Source: Fibrobacterota bacterium
Lineage (GTDB): Bacteria; Fibrobacterota; Chitinivibrionia; Chitinivibrionales; Chitinispirillaceae
Direction of reading: 5' to 3'
Assembly (NCBI GenBank): GCA_023436145.1
Contig: JAEZKP010000010.1
Span: forward strand, 1-64,000
Length of the DNA stretch: 64,000 nt
Both the position numbers and the translations under genes were made by a program. The notes beneath the pieces are model-generated. The model made no database searches. It was not told the origin of the DNA and saw only the letters and a program-made list of their open reading frames with translations. The stretch's first letter is position 1. Each line of letters begins with the position of its first letter. Below, one piece after another: positions 8,930-18,164 of this stretch.

Positions 8930-10555
8930 ATGAAAGCATCTAATCTAAACATTGCAGAGTTAATACAGTTTTCACCCGGTTTTGTTGGAATACAAGGAAG
9001 AAGGCTGCTTATTCATGACCTATCGGCTCTTGGTCAGTTTCGCAAGGATCTTATAGAATCAATCGGTGAAGAAATGGCCAGAAGAATCCTAACCAGAAAA
9101 GGCCTTTTCTGGGGTCAGGCAGATTCTGCAGGAATGCAACGGCTCTTTAACTGGGAGGATAAAAACGAACGTATCCTGGCAGCAGCAGAATTAGTTGCTA
9201 TTATGGGCATGGCGCATGCGGAGATTACCAAAATAGCCTTGGAAAAAAATGCAGTAGAGATCGAAATAAAATGTGCCGATTCAGTGGAAGTAGAGCAATA
9301 TAGAAACGAATTCGGTATCTCCTCCAATCCTATCTGCTGGGTGATTGCCGGATATTTCAGCGGCTACGTTTCCCATAGCCTTGATCAAAGCATCTATTTT
9401 TCTGAAATCCAATGTCAGGGCACCAAAGCTTCAAGCTGCACTTTTTGTGGAAAAGATCTGAGCAGCTGGGGAAATGCTATCCAAAAAGAACTCCCCTATT
9501 TTTTTGCTGCAGATATCCGTAACAAGGTTCAACTGTTAACCGAAAGAATCAGTGAACAGCAACGGGAACTGGCCAAAAAACATAAGCAGCTCAAATCTGT
9601 TCAAAACGCCTCAGCTGTTTTTGGTATCGAGACCCGCAGCAAATCTTACCGCAACGTCCTGGATCTGGCTTACAGGGTGGCATCTTTTGATACTACAATC
9701 CTTATAACCGGAGAAACCGGATCTGGAAAAGAGGTGCTGGCTCGTCGTATTCATGAAATTTCCAATCGAAGCAGATTTCCTTTTCTGGCAGTAAACTGCT
9801 CTGCTTTACCTGAATCACTACTGGAGAATGAGCTTTTCGGGCATAAAGCTGGAGCCTTTACAGGAGCCCGAAATACCGAGATGGGTATATTTGAGGCAGC
9901 CCAGCAAGGTACAATTTTTCTGGATGAGATAGGAGATATTTCTCTGGCGACCCAGGTCAAACTTTTAAGATTTCTGCAATCCAAAGAGATTAAACCAGTT
10001 GGGGACACACAACCTCAATTGATAGATGTACGGATAATATCGGCTACAAATCTGGATCTGGATACGCTGGTGAAGGAAGGCCGCTTTCGCAAAGATCTTC
10101 TTTACAGGTTAAGAGTCCTGCAGATAACCGTACCTCCATTGCGGGAAAGACCTGATGACATACTGCCTCTTGCCCGTCATTTTCTGGAAAAATTTCGACA
10201 CAAATTAAAGCTCGACACTCTCCGACTGGCAACCGCCACGGTGGATCTATTGATAAGCTATCAATGGCCGGGAAACATCCGTGAATTGGAAAATGCAATG
10301 GAACATGCCGCTATCATAAGTACAGATGGTTATATTACGCCGGAAACATTACCAGCAGCTATAACCGGACGCACGAGCAGTATTTCAACTTTTAATGAAC
10401 CAAAGTCTCTCGAACAGATTGAGACAGAATGTATCTGCTCCGCTCTTAAACAAACTGCAGGAAACAGGGCTGAGGCAGCAAAGATATTAAAAATAAGCGA
10501 ATCGACGCTTTATAGACGTTTACGTAAGCTTCATATTGACAGTACAGGAAGGTAA
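8930..10555 (+). CDS. XylR/DmpR-family sigma54 activator with V4R sensor domain
   Basis: This 541-residue one-component regulator has a XylR_N/V4R sensory domain (about 1-195), a coiled linker (200-225), an AAA+ domain and a Fis-type HTH at the end. The sensor keeps a four-residue zinc site with the spacing I recall for MopR/DmpR: Cys136, Glu159, Cys162, Cys170. The AAA+ part has Walker A GETGSGKE (261-268), an intact GAFTGA loop (308-313) and Walker B FLDEIGD. It should therefore be a working sigma54 activator. The His and Trp that hold phenol in MopR do not seem to be present, so the ligand is probably not a simple phenol. The start has only a weak SD (AAAGGA is about 27 bases away), and a dyad abuts it, which fits autoregulation. 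The likely target is the divergent helical gene. Confidence 0.9.
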   Translation: MKASNLNIAELIQFSPGFVGIQGRRLLIHDLSALGQFRKDLIESIGEEMARRILTRKGLFWGQADSAGMQRLFNWEDKNERILAAAELVAIMGMAHAEITKIALEKNAVEIEIKCADSVEVEQYRNEFGISSNPICWVIAGYFSGYVSHSLDQSIYFSEIQCQGTKASSCTFCGKDLSSWGNAIQKELPYFFAADIRNKVQLLTERISEQQRELAKKHKQLKSVQNASAVFGIETRSKSYRNVLDLAYRVASFDTTILITGETGSGKEVLARRIHEISNRSRFPFLAVNCSALPESLLENELFGHKAGAFTGARNTEMGIFEAAQQGTIFLDEIGDISLATQVKLLRFLQSKEIKPVGDTQPQLIDVRIISATNLDLDTLVKEGRFRKDLLYRLRVLQITVPPLRERPDDILPLARHFLEKFRHKLKLDTLRLATATVDLLISYQWPGNIRELENAMEHAAIISTDGYITPETLPAAITGRTSSISTFNEPKSLEQIETECICSALKQTAGNRAEAAKILKISESTLYRRLRKLHIDSTGR

Positions 10556-10557
10556 AG

Positions 10558-10586
10558 CAGAGCTTGAGAGAAATCCCCAAGCTCTG
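10558..10586. terminator. Stem-loop between convergent genes
   Basis: A perfect 9-bp inverted repeat, CAGAGCTTG/CAAGCTCTG, with an 11-base loop begins two bases after the activator stop and ends 10 bases before the oadB stop. Neither side has a clean U-tract, so it may be a weak or Rho-assisted bidirectional terminator or an mRNA 3'-end stabiliser. Confidence 0.5.
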
Positions 10587-10596
10587 TAATAAAAAC

Positions 10597-11739
10597 TTAT
10601 CTAAGTAAAGCCAGTAAGACACCGGCTGCCACCGCAGAACCGATAACTCCGGCGACATTGGGTCCCATAGCATGCATCAGAAGGTAGTTATGAGGATTGT
10701 ATTCCTGACCCACCTTATTAACCACTCGAGCTGCCATAGGCACTGCAGAAACTCCGGCAGCACCAATTAACGGGTTTATCGGTGTTTTTGACAGTTTGTT
10801 CATCAGTTTAGCAAGCAATACACCGCCTGCGGTCCCGATGCTGAAAGCTATCAGACCAAGAACGAGGATACCCAGAGTTTCTCCCCTGAGGAACTGGTGT
10901 GCAGAAAGTTTGCTGCCCACTGTAAGACCCAAAAATATGGTGGTGATATTAATGAGTTCATTTGAAGCAGTTTTTGACAAACGATCAACCACGCCGGTCT
11001 CTTTCAGCAGATTACCAAAACACAACGCACCAATCAGTGGAGTCGCATCAGGTAAAAGAAGCGCACAGAGAATGAGCACCAGAAGAGGAAAGAAGATCTT
11101 CTCTCTTTTGGAAACATGCCGAAGTTGCACCATCTCGATTTTACGCTCTTTTTCGGTAGTAAGCAGTTTCATTATAGGAGGCTGAATAATGGGTACCAAA
11201 GCCATATAAGAGTATGCGGCAACTGCAATAGCCCCCAGAAGATGAGGGCTGAGCCTGGAAGAGAGGAAAATGGCTGTGGGTCCATCGGCGCCACCGATAA
11301 TACCAATTGATGCAGCATCTTTAATACTGAAGTTGATACCTGGAACATACTGACTCAAAGCTAAAGCTCCTAATAGAGTACCGAAAATTCCCAGCTGTGC
11401 AGCACCTCCCAACAACGCAGTTTTGGGATTGGCGATCAATGGACCAAAATCGGTCATCGCACCTACTCCGATAAATATTATTAAGGGAAAAACACCGGAA
11501 TTGATACCCACATTATAAATCAATCCAAGAAAACCATTTGGACCGGCAATTTCAGCTACCGGAATATTAGCCAGTATCCCACCAAATCCTATAGGGATTA
11601 ACAAAAGTGGTTCAAAGCCCTTCTTAATAGCCAGATAAAGAAGTACCATGCCTACACAGATCATGATAGCCTGGCCAAGCTGAAGGTTAACAATTCCGGT
11701 TGAAGCCAACAGATTGTTAACTGCATGAGATAGATTCAT
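10597..11739 (-). CDS. oadB: Oxaloacetate decarboxylase beta subunit (ion-pumping membrane subunit)
   Basis: This 380-residue integral membrane protein is of the OadB/MmdB/GcdB family, which decarboxylates the carboxybiotin formed by the alpha subunit and couples this to Na+ export. The conserved GGADGPTAIFLSS segment near residue 150, where the family's ion- and proton-handling Asp lies, is intact, as are the C-terminal glycine-rich helices (GAAGVSAVPMAARV). It has many hydrophobic segments and no cleavable signal. The ATG follows AGAAGGA with about 10 bases of spacing. It is the last gene of oadG-oadA-oadB, 23 bases after oadA. By sequence alone beta cannot be assigned to oxaloacetate rather than methylmalonyl-CoA or glutaconyl-CoA decarboxylase. 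The alpha subunit next door favours oxaloacetate/pyruvate chemistry. Confidence 0.92.
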   Translation of the reverse strand: MNLSHAVNNLLASTGIVNLQLGQAIMICVGMVLLYLAIKKGFEPLLLIPIGFGGILANIPVAEIAGPNGFLGLIYNVGINSGVFPLIIFIGVGAMTDFGPLIANPKTALLGGAAQLGIFGTLLGALALSQYVPGINFSIKDAASIGIIGGADGPTAIFLSSRLSPHLLGAIAVAAYSYMALVPIIQPPIMKLLTTEKERKIEMVQLRHVSKREKIFFPLLVLILCALLLPDATPLIGALCFGNLLKETGVVDRLSKTASNELINITTIFLGLTVGSKLSAHQFLRGETLGILVLGLIAFSIGTAGGVLLAKLMNKLSKTPINPLIGAAGVSAVPMAARVVNKVGQEYNPHNYLLMHAMGPNVAGVIGSAVAAGVLLALLR

Positions 11740-11762
11740 TGTATTACATTCCTTCTTTTCAA

Positions 11763-13571
11763 TTAGTTGATAGCCACCAGAACCTGACCAGCACTTACCT
11801 GATCTCCCTGACTGACTTCAATGGAAGTTATTTTTCCGGCGCCGGGAGCGTTTATCGGTGTCTCCATTTTCATGGCCTCCAGAACCATCAGTTCCTGACC
11901 GCTTGAAACGGTATCGCCCACACTGACACTGAGCCTTAATACCAGCCCGGGAAGCGGTGCTTTTACAATGGTACTTTGACCACCCGAAGCAGGCACTGCG
12001 GCTGCACTCTCAACACCCTCTTTGACACTGACATTATAAGTCTTACCATTGACAGTAGCAGTATTGCCGCTTACAACGACAGAATATTTCTTATCATTGA
12101 CTGTAACAGTATACCCGTTAGAAGCTGGTGCTCCGGCAGTAGCTGCTGGTTGTGCTTCTTTCTTTTCTTTCAAACGGATATTGACTTTTGCCTGTCCTTT
12201 GAGAAACAGAATTCCTTTCTCCTTGCAAGCTGCAGCGATAAAGATGTTTTCATCACTCATGTCAGTAATACCTGCATCCTGGAGCATCTTTTTAGCAGCA
12301 TTAATCCCTTTAGAACTGTTGCGATCATTGATATCAAGAGGATCTTCGGTTGTGGGTTCCAGTTTAAGCTGCTCTGCAGAAATTTTCACCACTTCCGGAT
12401 CTGGTGCTACAGGGGTCTTTCCAAAATATCCCAAAACCATTTTGCCATAACCATCCGCGATTTTTTTCCAGGGTCCAAACATGGTGTTATTAAAAGCCTG
12501 CTGAAAATAAAACTGAGATACCGGTGTAACAGAAGTGCCAAAGCCACCCTTACTAACCACTTCTTTCATATTTTTAATGATTTCCGGATACTTGTCCATC
12601 TGGTTGTTATCACGGAGCATCTGTGTGTTGGCAGTTAAAGCACCACCAGGCATTGGTGAGAATGGGATCATTGGCTCAACTGCTTTGGCTTCAGGAGGAA
12701 CAAAATAGTCCTTCATGCAATCTTTGAACACCTCTTCAGCCATGAGCATTTTTTCGATATCTATCCCCAGATCGTAATCTGTACCACGCAAAGCATGCCA
12801 CATGGAGATGATATCTGGTTGACATGTTCCACCGGAAACCGGAGCCATAGAGAGGTCAAGCTGATCCGCACCTCCATCAAGAGCTGCTCTGTATTGGGCA
12901 ACACAAGTACCGGCTGTATCATGAGAGTGAAACACCACTTTGGTACCTGCAGGAAGCAATGCTTTTGCTTTTTTTACGGTTTCGTAGACGGTTGCCGGGG
13001 TAGAAGTTCCTGAAGCATCTTTGAAGCAGACCGAATGGTATTGAATACCGGAATCAAGAATCTGTTTGAGTGTTTTTTCATAGAATTCTGGTGTGTGTGC
13101 GCCGGTCATACCCGGAGGAAGCGCCATCATTGTAACAACTACTTCATGCTGCAAACCAGCATCAACGATGCATTTACCCGAATAGATAAGGTTATTGACA
13201 TCATTAAGAGCATCAAAGTTACGTATAGTAGTAATACCGTGCTTTTTAAAGGTTTTTGCGTGCAGATTTACAATATCCCTGGGTTGAGAATCCAGAGCCA
13301 CTATGTTTATACCGCGGGCAAGTGTCTGAAGGTTAGCATCCGGACCGGCAGTTTTTCTGAACTGATCCATAGCTGCGAATGCATCTTCGTTACAGTAAAA
13401 ATAAAGACTTTGAAACATGGCACCACCACCAGCTTCAAAGTGATTGATACCGGCTTCTTTAGCCGCTTCCACCGCAGGCAGATAATCTTTAGTTAACACC
13501 CGAGCGCCAAATACAGACTGAAAACCGTCACGAAAGGCGGTCAGCATCACTTTCACCTGTTTTTTACCCAT
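11763..13571 (-). CDS. oadA: Oxaloacetate decarboxylase alpha-type subunit (carboxyltransferase plus biotin carrier)
   Basis: This 602-residue protein has an N-terminal TIM-barrel carboxyltransferase domain, the conserved PYC/OADA helical domain, and a C-terminal biotinyl domain with EAMKMET (biotinylated Lys568) after an Ala/Pro-rich linker. The metal-site motifs KDASG and HSHDTAG are present. The first motif reads RDGFQSVFGARV instead of the usual RDAHQSLxATRM, so this belongs to a divergent branch and the exact substrate is less sure. It would transfer CO2 from oxaloacetate to biotin for OadB. The start is supported by AGGAAGG eight bases upstream. oadG lies 30 bases upstream and birA further upstream on the same strand, which would supply biotinylation. 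Confidence 0.85.
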   Translation of the reverse strand: MGKKQVKVMLTAFRDGFQSVFGARVLTKDYLPAVEAAKEAGINHFEAGGGAMFQSLYFYCNEDAFAAMDQFRKTAGPDANLQTLARGINIVALDSQPRDIVNLHAKTFKKHGITTIRNFDALNDVNNLIYSGKCIVDAGLQHEVVVTMMALPPGMTGAHTPEFYEKTLKQILDSGIQYHSVCFKDASGTSTPATVYETVKKAKALLPAGTKVVFHSHDTAGTCVAQYRAALDGGADQLDLSMAPVSGGTCQPDIISMWHALRGTDYDLGIDIEKMLMAEEVFKDCMKDYFVPPEAKAVEPMIPFSPMPGGALTANTQMLRDNNQMDKYPEIIKNMKEVVSKGGFGTSVTPVSQFYFQQAFNNTMFGPWKKIADGYGKMVLGYFGKTPVAPDPEVVKISAEQLKLEPTTEDPLDINDRNSSKGINAAKKMLQDAGITDMSDENIFIAAACKEKGILFLKGQAKVNIRLKEKKEAQPAATAGAPASNGYTVTVNDKKYSVVVSGNTATVNGKTYNVSVKEGVESAAAVPASGGQSTIVKAPLPGLVLRLSVSVGDTVSSGQELMVLEAMKMETPINAPGAGKITSIEVSQGDQVSAGQVLVAIN

Positions 13572-13601
13572 TTGTATGCCTTCCTGTAATTATAAATAGA
13601 T

Positions 13602-13829
13602 TTATTTTACAAAAGAATTTACTGCTGCAATGGCGACCGCTATCTCCTCGAGATCATCACCTGCTGCTTTTTTCACTTTCACAACCTGCTTCTCTTCCGG
13701 CTCAGGAATCAGTTTAGCCAGCGGTTTCATCAGAGCGGCCATGATATTCATTGCCAAAACCATTATGGTCAGGAAAACAAACACCACACCCATCCCGATA
13801 ATCATCAGTATAAGACCTTGCATCATCAT
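13602..13829 (-). CDS. oadG: Oxaloacetate decarboxylase gamma subunit
   Basis: This 75-residue small membrane protein has one N-terminal transmembrane helix (about 5-33) and a charged tail, the layout of OadG, which tethers alpha to beta. The start has three consecutive ATG codons (13829, 13826, 13823) after AGGAG, and any could be used. The gene opens the leftward oadG-oadA-oadB group. The tail has Glu/Lys-rich PEPEEKQ text but lacks a clear His cluster for zinc, so it is a reduced gamma. Confidence 0.8.
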   Translation of the reverse strand: MMMQGLILMIIGMGVVFVFLTIMVLAMNIMAALMKPLAKLIPEPEEKQVVKVKKAAGDDLEEIAVAIAAVNSFVK

Positions 13830-13958
13830 ATTATAACTCCTGTGATTATGGTTAGTTCAGTATAACGCTCAAATTAAAATCCTACAACTTAGGCCTTGCC
13901 GTTTTCCGGATTAATCCTAACCGGTTATTAAAAAGCAAACCGATTTTACTTGATTGAT

Positions 13959-14744
13959 TTAGCCGATATGCGAAGTGATTTCACCGGAGATCACTTCCAC
14001 CATACCCTCTGGCGTTTCAATAAGTATCGTACCCTGGCCCGTTATCCCAGAAACTCTTCCCCGGAAAGTCTCATTTCCCTGAATAACCTGCACCGGTTCT
14101 TTAGGTTTGTAAAGCCTGTCGGAAATCATACCAAGCAGCTCGCCAAACCCCAAACCAACAAATCTCTCATAATAACCTCTAAAAATCGAAAGTAAATTAC
14201 TCAAAATATCATCAATATTGAATATCTTACCGGTTTCGATAAAAAGAGAGGTTGCAGCTCTATCTAAATCAGAGAAATCACTCTTATTCTCATTTACGTT
14301 TAAACCTACACCAAGAATTAACCATGAATCTGATTCGGCCAAAACAGTTTCTGCCAGAATACCACATATTTTAACTTCATTCACAAGTATATCATTGGGC
14401 CAACGAATCTGAGGGGATAATCCGATACTCTCAATCAGAGTTGAAACCGAGAGCGCCATCACCTGTGTGATATTACTCCATAAACCCTGAGGGATTTTTT
14501 TCAAGGGAAGTTTGAGGGAAAAAGTAAGGCTCCTGCCCGCAACTGCCTGCCATTTCCTGTCGAAACGACCTCTGCCCCCATACTGGTTTTCAGTAACTAT
14601 TACTGCATAGTCCGGATATTTGGATATATGGGTTTTTAAAAAAAGATTAGTAGAATCAAGACTTGCGAACTTGCAAACCGAGAAGCTTTCAGCTCCCATC
14701 AGAAATTGATCGTTATAAAGAGGAAGCATGGTAGTTTTTTCCAT
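13959..14744 (-). CDS. birA: Biotin-protein ligase
   Basis: This 261-residue enzyme makes biotinyl-AMP and attaches biotin to carrier lysines, here most likely Lys568 of OadA. The BPL/LplA core is intact, with GRGRFDRKW (biotinyl-AMP loop), RWPNDI and GILAE plus GVGLNVNE, followed by the C-terminal SH3-like domain. There is no N-terminal winged-helix, so it is the monofunctional type and not a repressor. It lies upstream of oadG in the same direction with a 129-base gap, so it may be co-transcribed. The chosen ATG lacks an obvious SD. MLPLYN, five codons later, is an alternative. Confidence 0.92.
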   Translation of the reverse strand: MEKTTMLPLYNDQFLMGAESFSVCKFASLDSTNLFLKTHISKYPDYAVIVTENQYGGRGRFDRKWQAVAGRSLTFSLKLPLKKIPQGLWSNITQVMALSVSTLIESIGLSPQIRWPNDILVNEVKICGILAETVLAESDSWLILGVGLNVNENKSDFSDLDRAATSLFIETGKIFNIDDILSNLLSIFRGYYERFVGLGFGELLGMISDRLYKPKEPVQVIQGNETFRGRVSGITGQGTILIETPEGMVEVISGEITSHIG

Positions 14745-15043
14745 GTACTGAAGAATTTTGCCTTGATAAAATAGTTATCGTGAACACAATAAAAAAGAAA
14801 AAAGAGTCTTTTTTTTACTCAACTAGCCGATATCAACATAACCCTTTAAAATCAGGTACAAAAATGTATCGCACCTATATCAAATGTATATCATCCACTT
14901 TCCCTATTGCAAAGCACAGAAACGCACGGTTCTGCAAGCCTGTTTATAATTGATAAAAAAACGGATGTGGCATGAAACGGATAGCTCTCATATAAGACTT
15001 CGGGATAAGAACATAGACCTCAGAAGAGGACCGATATGGTTAA
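14745..15043. other. Intergenic region between hrpB and birA
   Basis: I see no gene. The only overlapping frame on the + strand runs into the hrpB coding region and has no SD. There is a palindromic A6-GAGTC-T8-like run near 14800, too AT-rich to call a terminator. A birA promoter probably lies here but I cannot point to it. Confidence 0.4.
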
Positions 15044-17557
15044 TCACCGCCACTGGTGTTTGGGATATCTTCGGGCCAGGTTTTTTTTCAACTCAGGATA
15101 ATGCTTACTCCAAAACCCTTCCAGATCATCAGTTACCTGCACCGGGCGCATATTAGGTGCTAAGATTTCCAGAGTGACTGCAACCCGCCTATCAGCCACT
15201 AGCGGGGTGGTTCTCATATCATACAATTCCTGAATGCGGGCTCTGATGACCGGTGCCTTGCCGGGTCTGTATATTACAGGCAGTTTTTTTCCAGTCGGAT
15301 TTAAGATATAAGGAGGAGCAAGCGTTTCGATCATTCTCTGCTGCTCAAAGGAAAACAGCCCTCTGATAATATCAATAACCGGCTTATCTTTCACAGCATT
15401 GTATCTGGATTCGCCTTTACAAAGTTCATATATGACCAGTTCCCTCTCATCATCACCCAGAACCGGCAGTCCTTTTTCCGGAAACACCTCGGCCAACCAG
15501 TGTAAGCGATTCACATATTCCACTACTCCGGAATTCCACCCATTGAGTGGCAGTCTCTTATCAATAATCATTCTGGCAAGCACATCACCAGATTTCTCAG
15601 TATCCGGATGAGAATCGACCGATTCATTTACCACAACACCACAACAGGTAGTACGATCTATTACCTCCACCGCCTGACGTACACTGTTCCAGACCAGTTC
15701 GCTGGAAGATTCAAAACGCTCAGAAAAAAGTTCGCCAAGCCATTGCTCATTAATACTGCAGGCCAGCGACAGCATCGTTTTAGGTGAGCTCTGCTGTTTT
15801 GATTTTAATTCGCTGATAGTTGTAGCAACCAGAAACACGGCATTCCTGGCCATACTATTTTTATCAAGTTCACCACGTCTTGCTCCGGCAAGATCACACT
15901 GAAGAGTTCCCCGATCACGTCTGCGTGCCAGGTTGTCACTGTATGCAATTAAGATTGCCTGAGATAGGAGATGAGGATCATTGGATTTATCCCGGGTATT
16001 CAAACCCATTTTTCTGCACACCTGCAGAAAATACGCCTGAGTTCTTAAAATCTGATGTAAAGCAGAAACATTAACATTTAATTTTCTGCAGAGGTCCGGA
16101 TTAAAGTTGCTTCCTGTAATCTTGTTGATAATCAACCGGATAAGCTCAAAATCTGAGCCAGCACTTTGTTTTACAAGCTCCTGAGGAGGGTCAGCAGAAA
16201 AGGAGAGAAAAGGACGCTCGGTGAGTACCGCAGCAGCCAAAGCACCTTGCCTGATGATCCCTTTTTCTGAAGCTTTCAATAATAGTCTGGCGAGTCTGGG
16301 GTGCATAGGCAGCTCTGCAATTAATTTTCCTTCGCTGGAAAGATCTCCCTCAGATGTAAGTGCACCAATGTTTTTCAGAAACTGCAGGGCTGCTATCACT
16401 GAGCTGTTCTGCGGTGCTTCAAACCAGTTGAATTTCTGGACATCTGCATATCCCAGTAATTTCAGCTGCAATATTACTTCTGAAAGATCAACACGAGCTA
16501 TCTCTGGCTGGGTATTTTGGGCTCTTCCCCGATGATCAGCTACACTCCATAGTCTTATGCAGCTACCCGGTGCTTCTCTTCCTGCCCGACCGGCCCGCTG
16601 ATCTGCAGAGTCGATACTTATCTTTTCCACATACAATTTATTGAAGCCTCTGCTTTGATCATACCTGTTAACTCTGGCAAGCCCACTGTCAATTACATGT
16701 CTGACTCCCGGAATCGTGAGCGATGTCTCTGATATATTAGTGGAGACAATGACTTTTCTTTTATTTGCCGGTTTCATTACCAGGCTCTGCATTTCTGAGG
16801 AGAGGTTTCCATAAAGCATTAAAATCTCAAGTGGCTCTCTTAAGTTTTTTTCCCGTAACAACTGCACAGTTTTCTTGATTTCGTAGATACCAGGCATAAA
16901 AATAAGCAGATCACCAGAAAGCTTCTGCCCTATCAGAAAATCAACAGCTTCCACAGCAGCTATCCACGGGCGTTCCTTTGCAACTTCAGAATAATACTGG
17001 ATTGAAACTGGAAATGTTCGCCCTTCTGAATTGATAACTTCTGCATCTCCAAGGTATTCAGCAAGAGGAGCGCTGGAAAGAGTCGCTGACATCACAATCA
17101 CCTTCAAATCAGCTCTGCAAGTTTGTTGAAGATCACGAATCAGTGCTAACCCCAGGTCAACAGTTAAGCTGCGTTCATGAAACTCATCGAAGATTACTAC
17201 CGAAACTGATTGAAGCGTTTTCTCAGAAAAAAGAAGTCGAGGCAAAATACCTTCTGTGATGTATCGGATCCGGGTGTTATCTGAAACCATCGATTCAAAC
17301 CGGGTTTGAAATCCAACCTCCTGCCCCAATATATTCCCTCTCTCCTCAGCAACACGTGAGGCAAGCATGCGGGCAGCCAGTCTCCGTGGCTGTAGTACCA
17401 GAATCTGGCCATCAAATAAACCACTGTCAAGTAAAATCTGTGGAATCTGAGTAGATTTACCAGACCCTGTAGGTGCCTGTATTATCAGTTTGTTATTTAC
17501 AGCCAGAGCATCGATGATTTTTTGACGGGTTTCAATAATCGGAAGTGTGGAAGCCAT
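15044..17557 (-). CDS. hrpB: HrpB-type DEAH-box ATP-dependent helicase
   Basis: This 837-residue superfamily-2 helicase has Walker A APTGSGKST, motif II DEFH, motif III SATLSS, and motif VI in QRAGRAGRE, followed by the helicase-associated region and the long C-terminal HrpB domain. HrpB is a putative RNA helicase of unclear cellular role. The start at 17557 (MASTLPIIE) is chosen because AAGGAAA precedes it. The frame continues 38 codons upstream without an SD and with unlikely composition. All helicase motifs appear intact. A small HhH protein gene lies upstream on the same strand, 144 bases away. Confidence 0.93.
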   Translation of the reverse strand: MASTLPIIETRQKIIDALAVNNKLIIQAPTGSGKSTQIPQILLDSGLFDGQILVLQPRRLAARMLASRVAEERGNILGQEVGFQTRFESMVSDNTRIRYITEGILPRLLFSEKTLQSVSVVIFDEFHERSLTVDLGLALIRDLQQTCRADLKVIVMSATLSSAPLAEYLGDAEVINSEGRTFPVSIQYYSEVAKERPWIAAVEAVDFLIGQKLSGDLLIFMPGIYEIKKTVQLLREKNLREPLEILMLYGNLSSEMQSLVMKPANKRKVIVSTNISETSLTIPGVRHVIDSGLARVNRYDQSRGFNKLYVEKISIDSADQRAGRAGREAPGSCIRLWSVADHRGRAQNTQPEIARVDLSEVILQLKLLGYADVQKFNWFEAPQNSSVIAALQFLKNIGALTSEGDLSSEGKLIAELPMHPRLARLLLKASEKGIIRQGALAAAVLTERPFLSFSADPPQELVKQSAGSDFELIRLIINKITGSNFNPDLCRKLNVNVSALHQILRTQAYFLQVCRKMGLNTRDKSNDPHLLSQAILIAYSDNLARRRDRGTLQCDLAGARRGELDKNSMARNAVFLVATTISELKSKQQSSPKTMLSLACSINEQWLGELFSERFESSSELVWNSVRQAVEVIDRTTCCGVVVNESVDSHPDTEKSGDVLARMIIDKRLPLNGWNSGVVEYVNRLHWLAEVFPEKGLPVLGDDERELVIYELCKGESRYNAVKDKPVIDIIRGLFSFEQQRMIETLAPPYILNPTGKKLPVIYRPGKAPVIRARIQELYDMRTTPLVADRRVAVTLEILAPNMRPVQVTDDLEGFWSKHYPELKKNLARRYPKHQWR

Positions 17558-17701
17558 GAATTTCCTTGAAAGCTGGTTTTGAGAAAAAATGGAAAAATAG
17601 AATATAATATGCAGAAAATAATCAGAGGGTGGAGTATACGAATGAGAACACCGGAACTCTACCCTCTCCATTCAGAATTACTAAATTAAATAACCGCCGA
17701 A

Positions 17702-17896
17702 TTACTCAATAGTTGCGTCCCGCTTTATTGTATCAATCATTTGATCATTAAACCCTGGTACTTTTTTTACATCATCCCAGTTTTTATAAGGGCGATGCTC
17801 CAGGATATATTGAGCTCTGGTATGTCCCAGACCGGTAACTTTTTCCAAATCATTAATATCGGCAGTATTAAGATTGATTTTCCTTTCACTGGCCAT
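17702..17896 (-). CDS. ComEA-like helix-hairpin-helix protein
   Basis: This 64-residue protein is made almost entirely of one double HhH motif (INLNTADINDLEKVTGLG, then VKKVPGF). HhH motifs bind DNA backbone without sequence preference. ComEA has such a domain at its C-terminus for DNA uptake. Here there is no membrane anchor or signal peptide, so it is probably a cytoplasmic DNA-binding protein. The start is set by a textbook AGGAGG six bases before the ATG. It is the divergent neighbour of the CsgG-like gene and lies upstream of hrpB. Confidence 0.85.
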   Translation of the reverse strand: MASERKINLNTADINDLEKVTGLGHTRAQYILEHRPYKNWDDVKKVPGFNDQMIDTIKRDATIE

Positions 17897-17950
17897 ATAT
17901 TCCTCCTGACAGAAGTACCTATTAATTTTATAATTATATATAAACATAGA

Positions 17951-17994
17951 CTATGATCTAAAGACCATAGATTATACTATTACTATATATAGTA
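17951..17994. promoter_or_regulatory. Dyads in the divergent AT-rich promoter region
   Basis: Between the HhH gene and the CsgG-like gene there is an imperfect 8-bp inverted repeat (CTATGATC/GACCATAG, 17951-17970) and a perfect 14-bp palindrome TACTATATATAGTA (17981-17994). Several TATAAT-like boxes lie within 60 bases. They may be operators for one or both genes, but AT-rich palindromes also arise by chance. Confidence 0.25.
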
Positions 17995-18164
17995 CGTTCA
18001 GTCGGGGTATTTATATATGTGATCAGCTGAAAAGAGCAGGACTGCACCAAAACAGGGTTTAAGCAGTATATGCCATAAATCGTGTTTTACATCAAATTAC
18101 GCATAAGCTCTTTTTTTTTTGTATATTATTGCAGAATTGTTTAAAAACATTGCGGAGCTTAAGC

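Noticed and set aside
11976..12638. 220-residue frame antisense to oadA
   Set aside because: It is a shadow of a strongly conserved gene on the other strand, with Cys/Ser-rich text and no ribosome-binding site.
14950..15156. 68-residue + strand frame at the 3' end of hrpB
   Set aside because: Mostly antisense to hrpB and has no SD.
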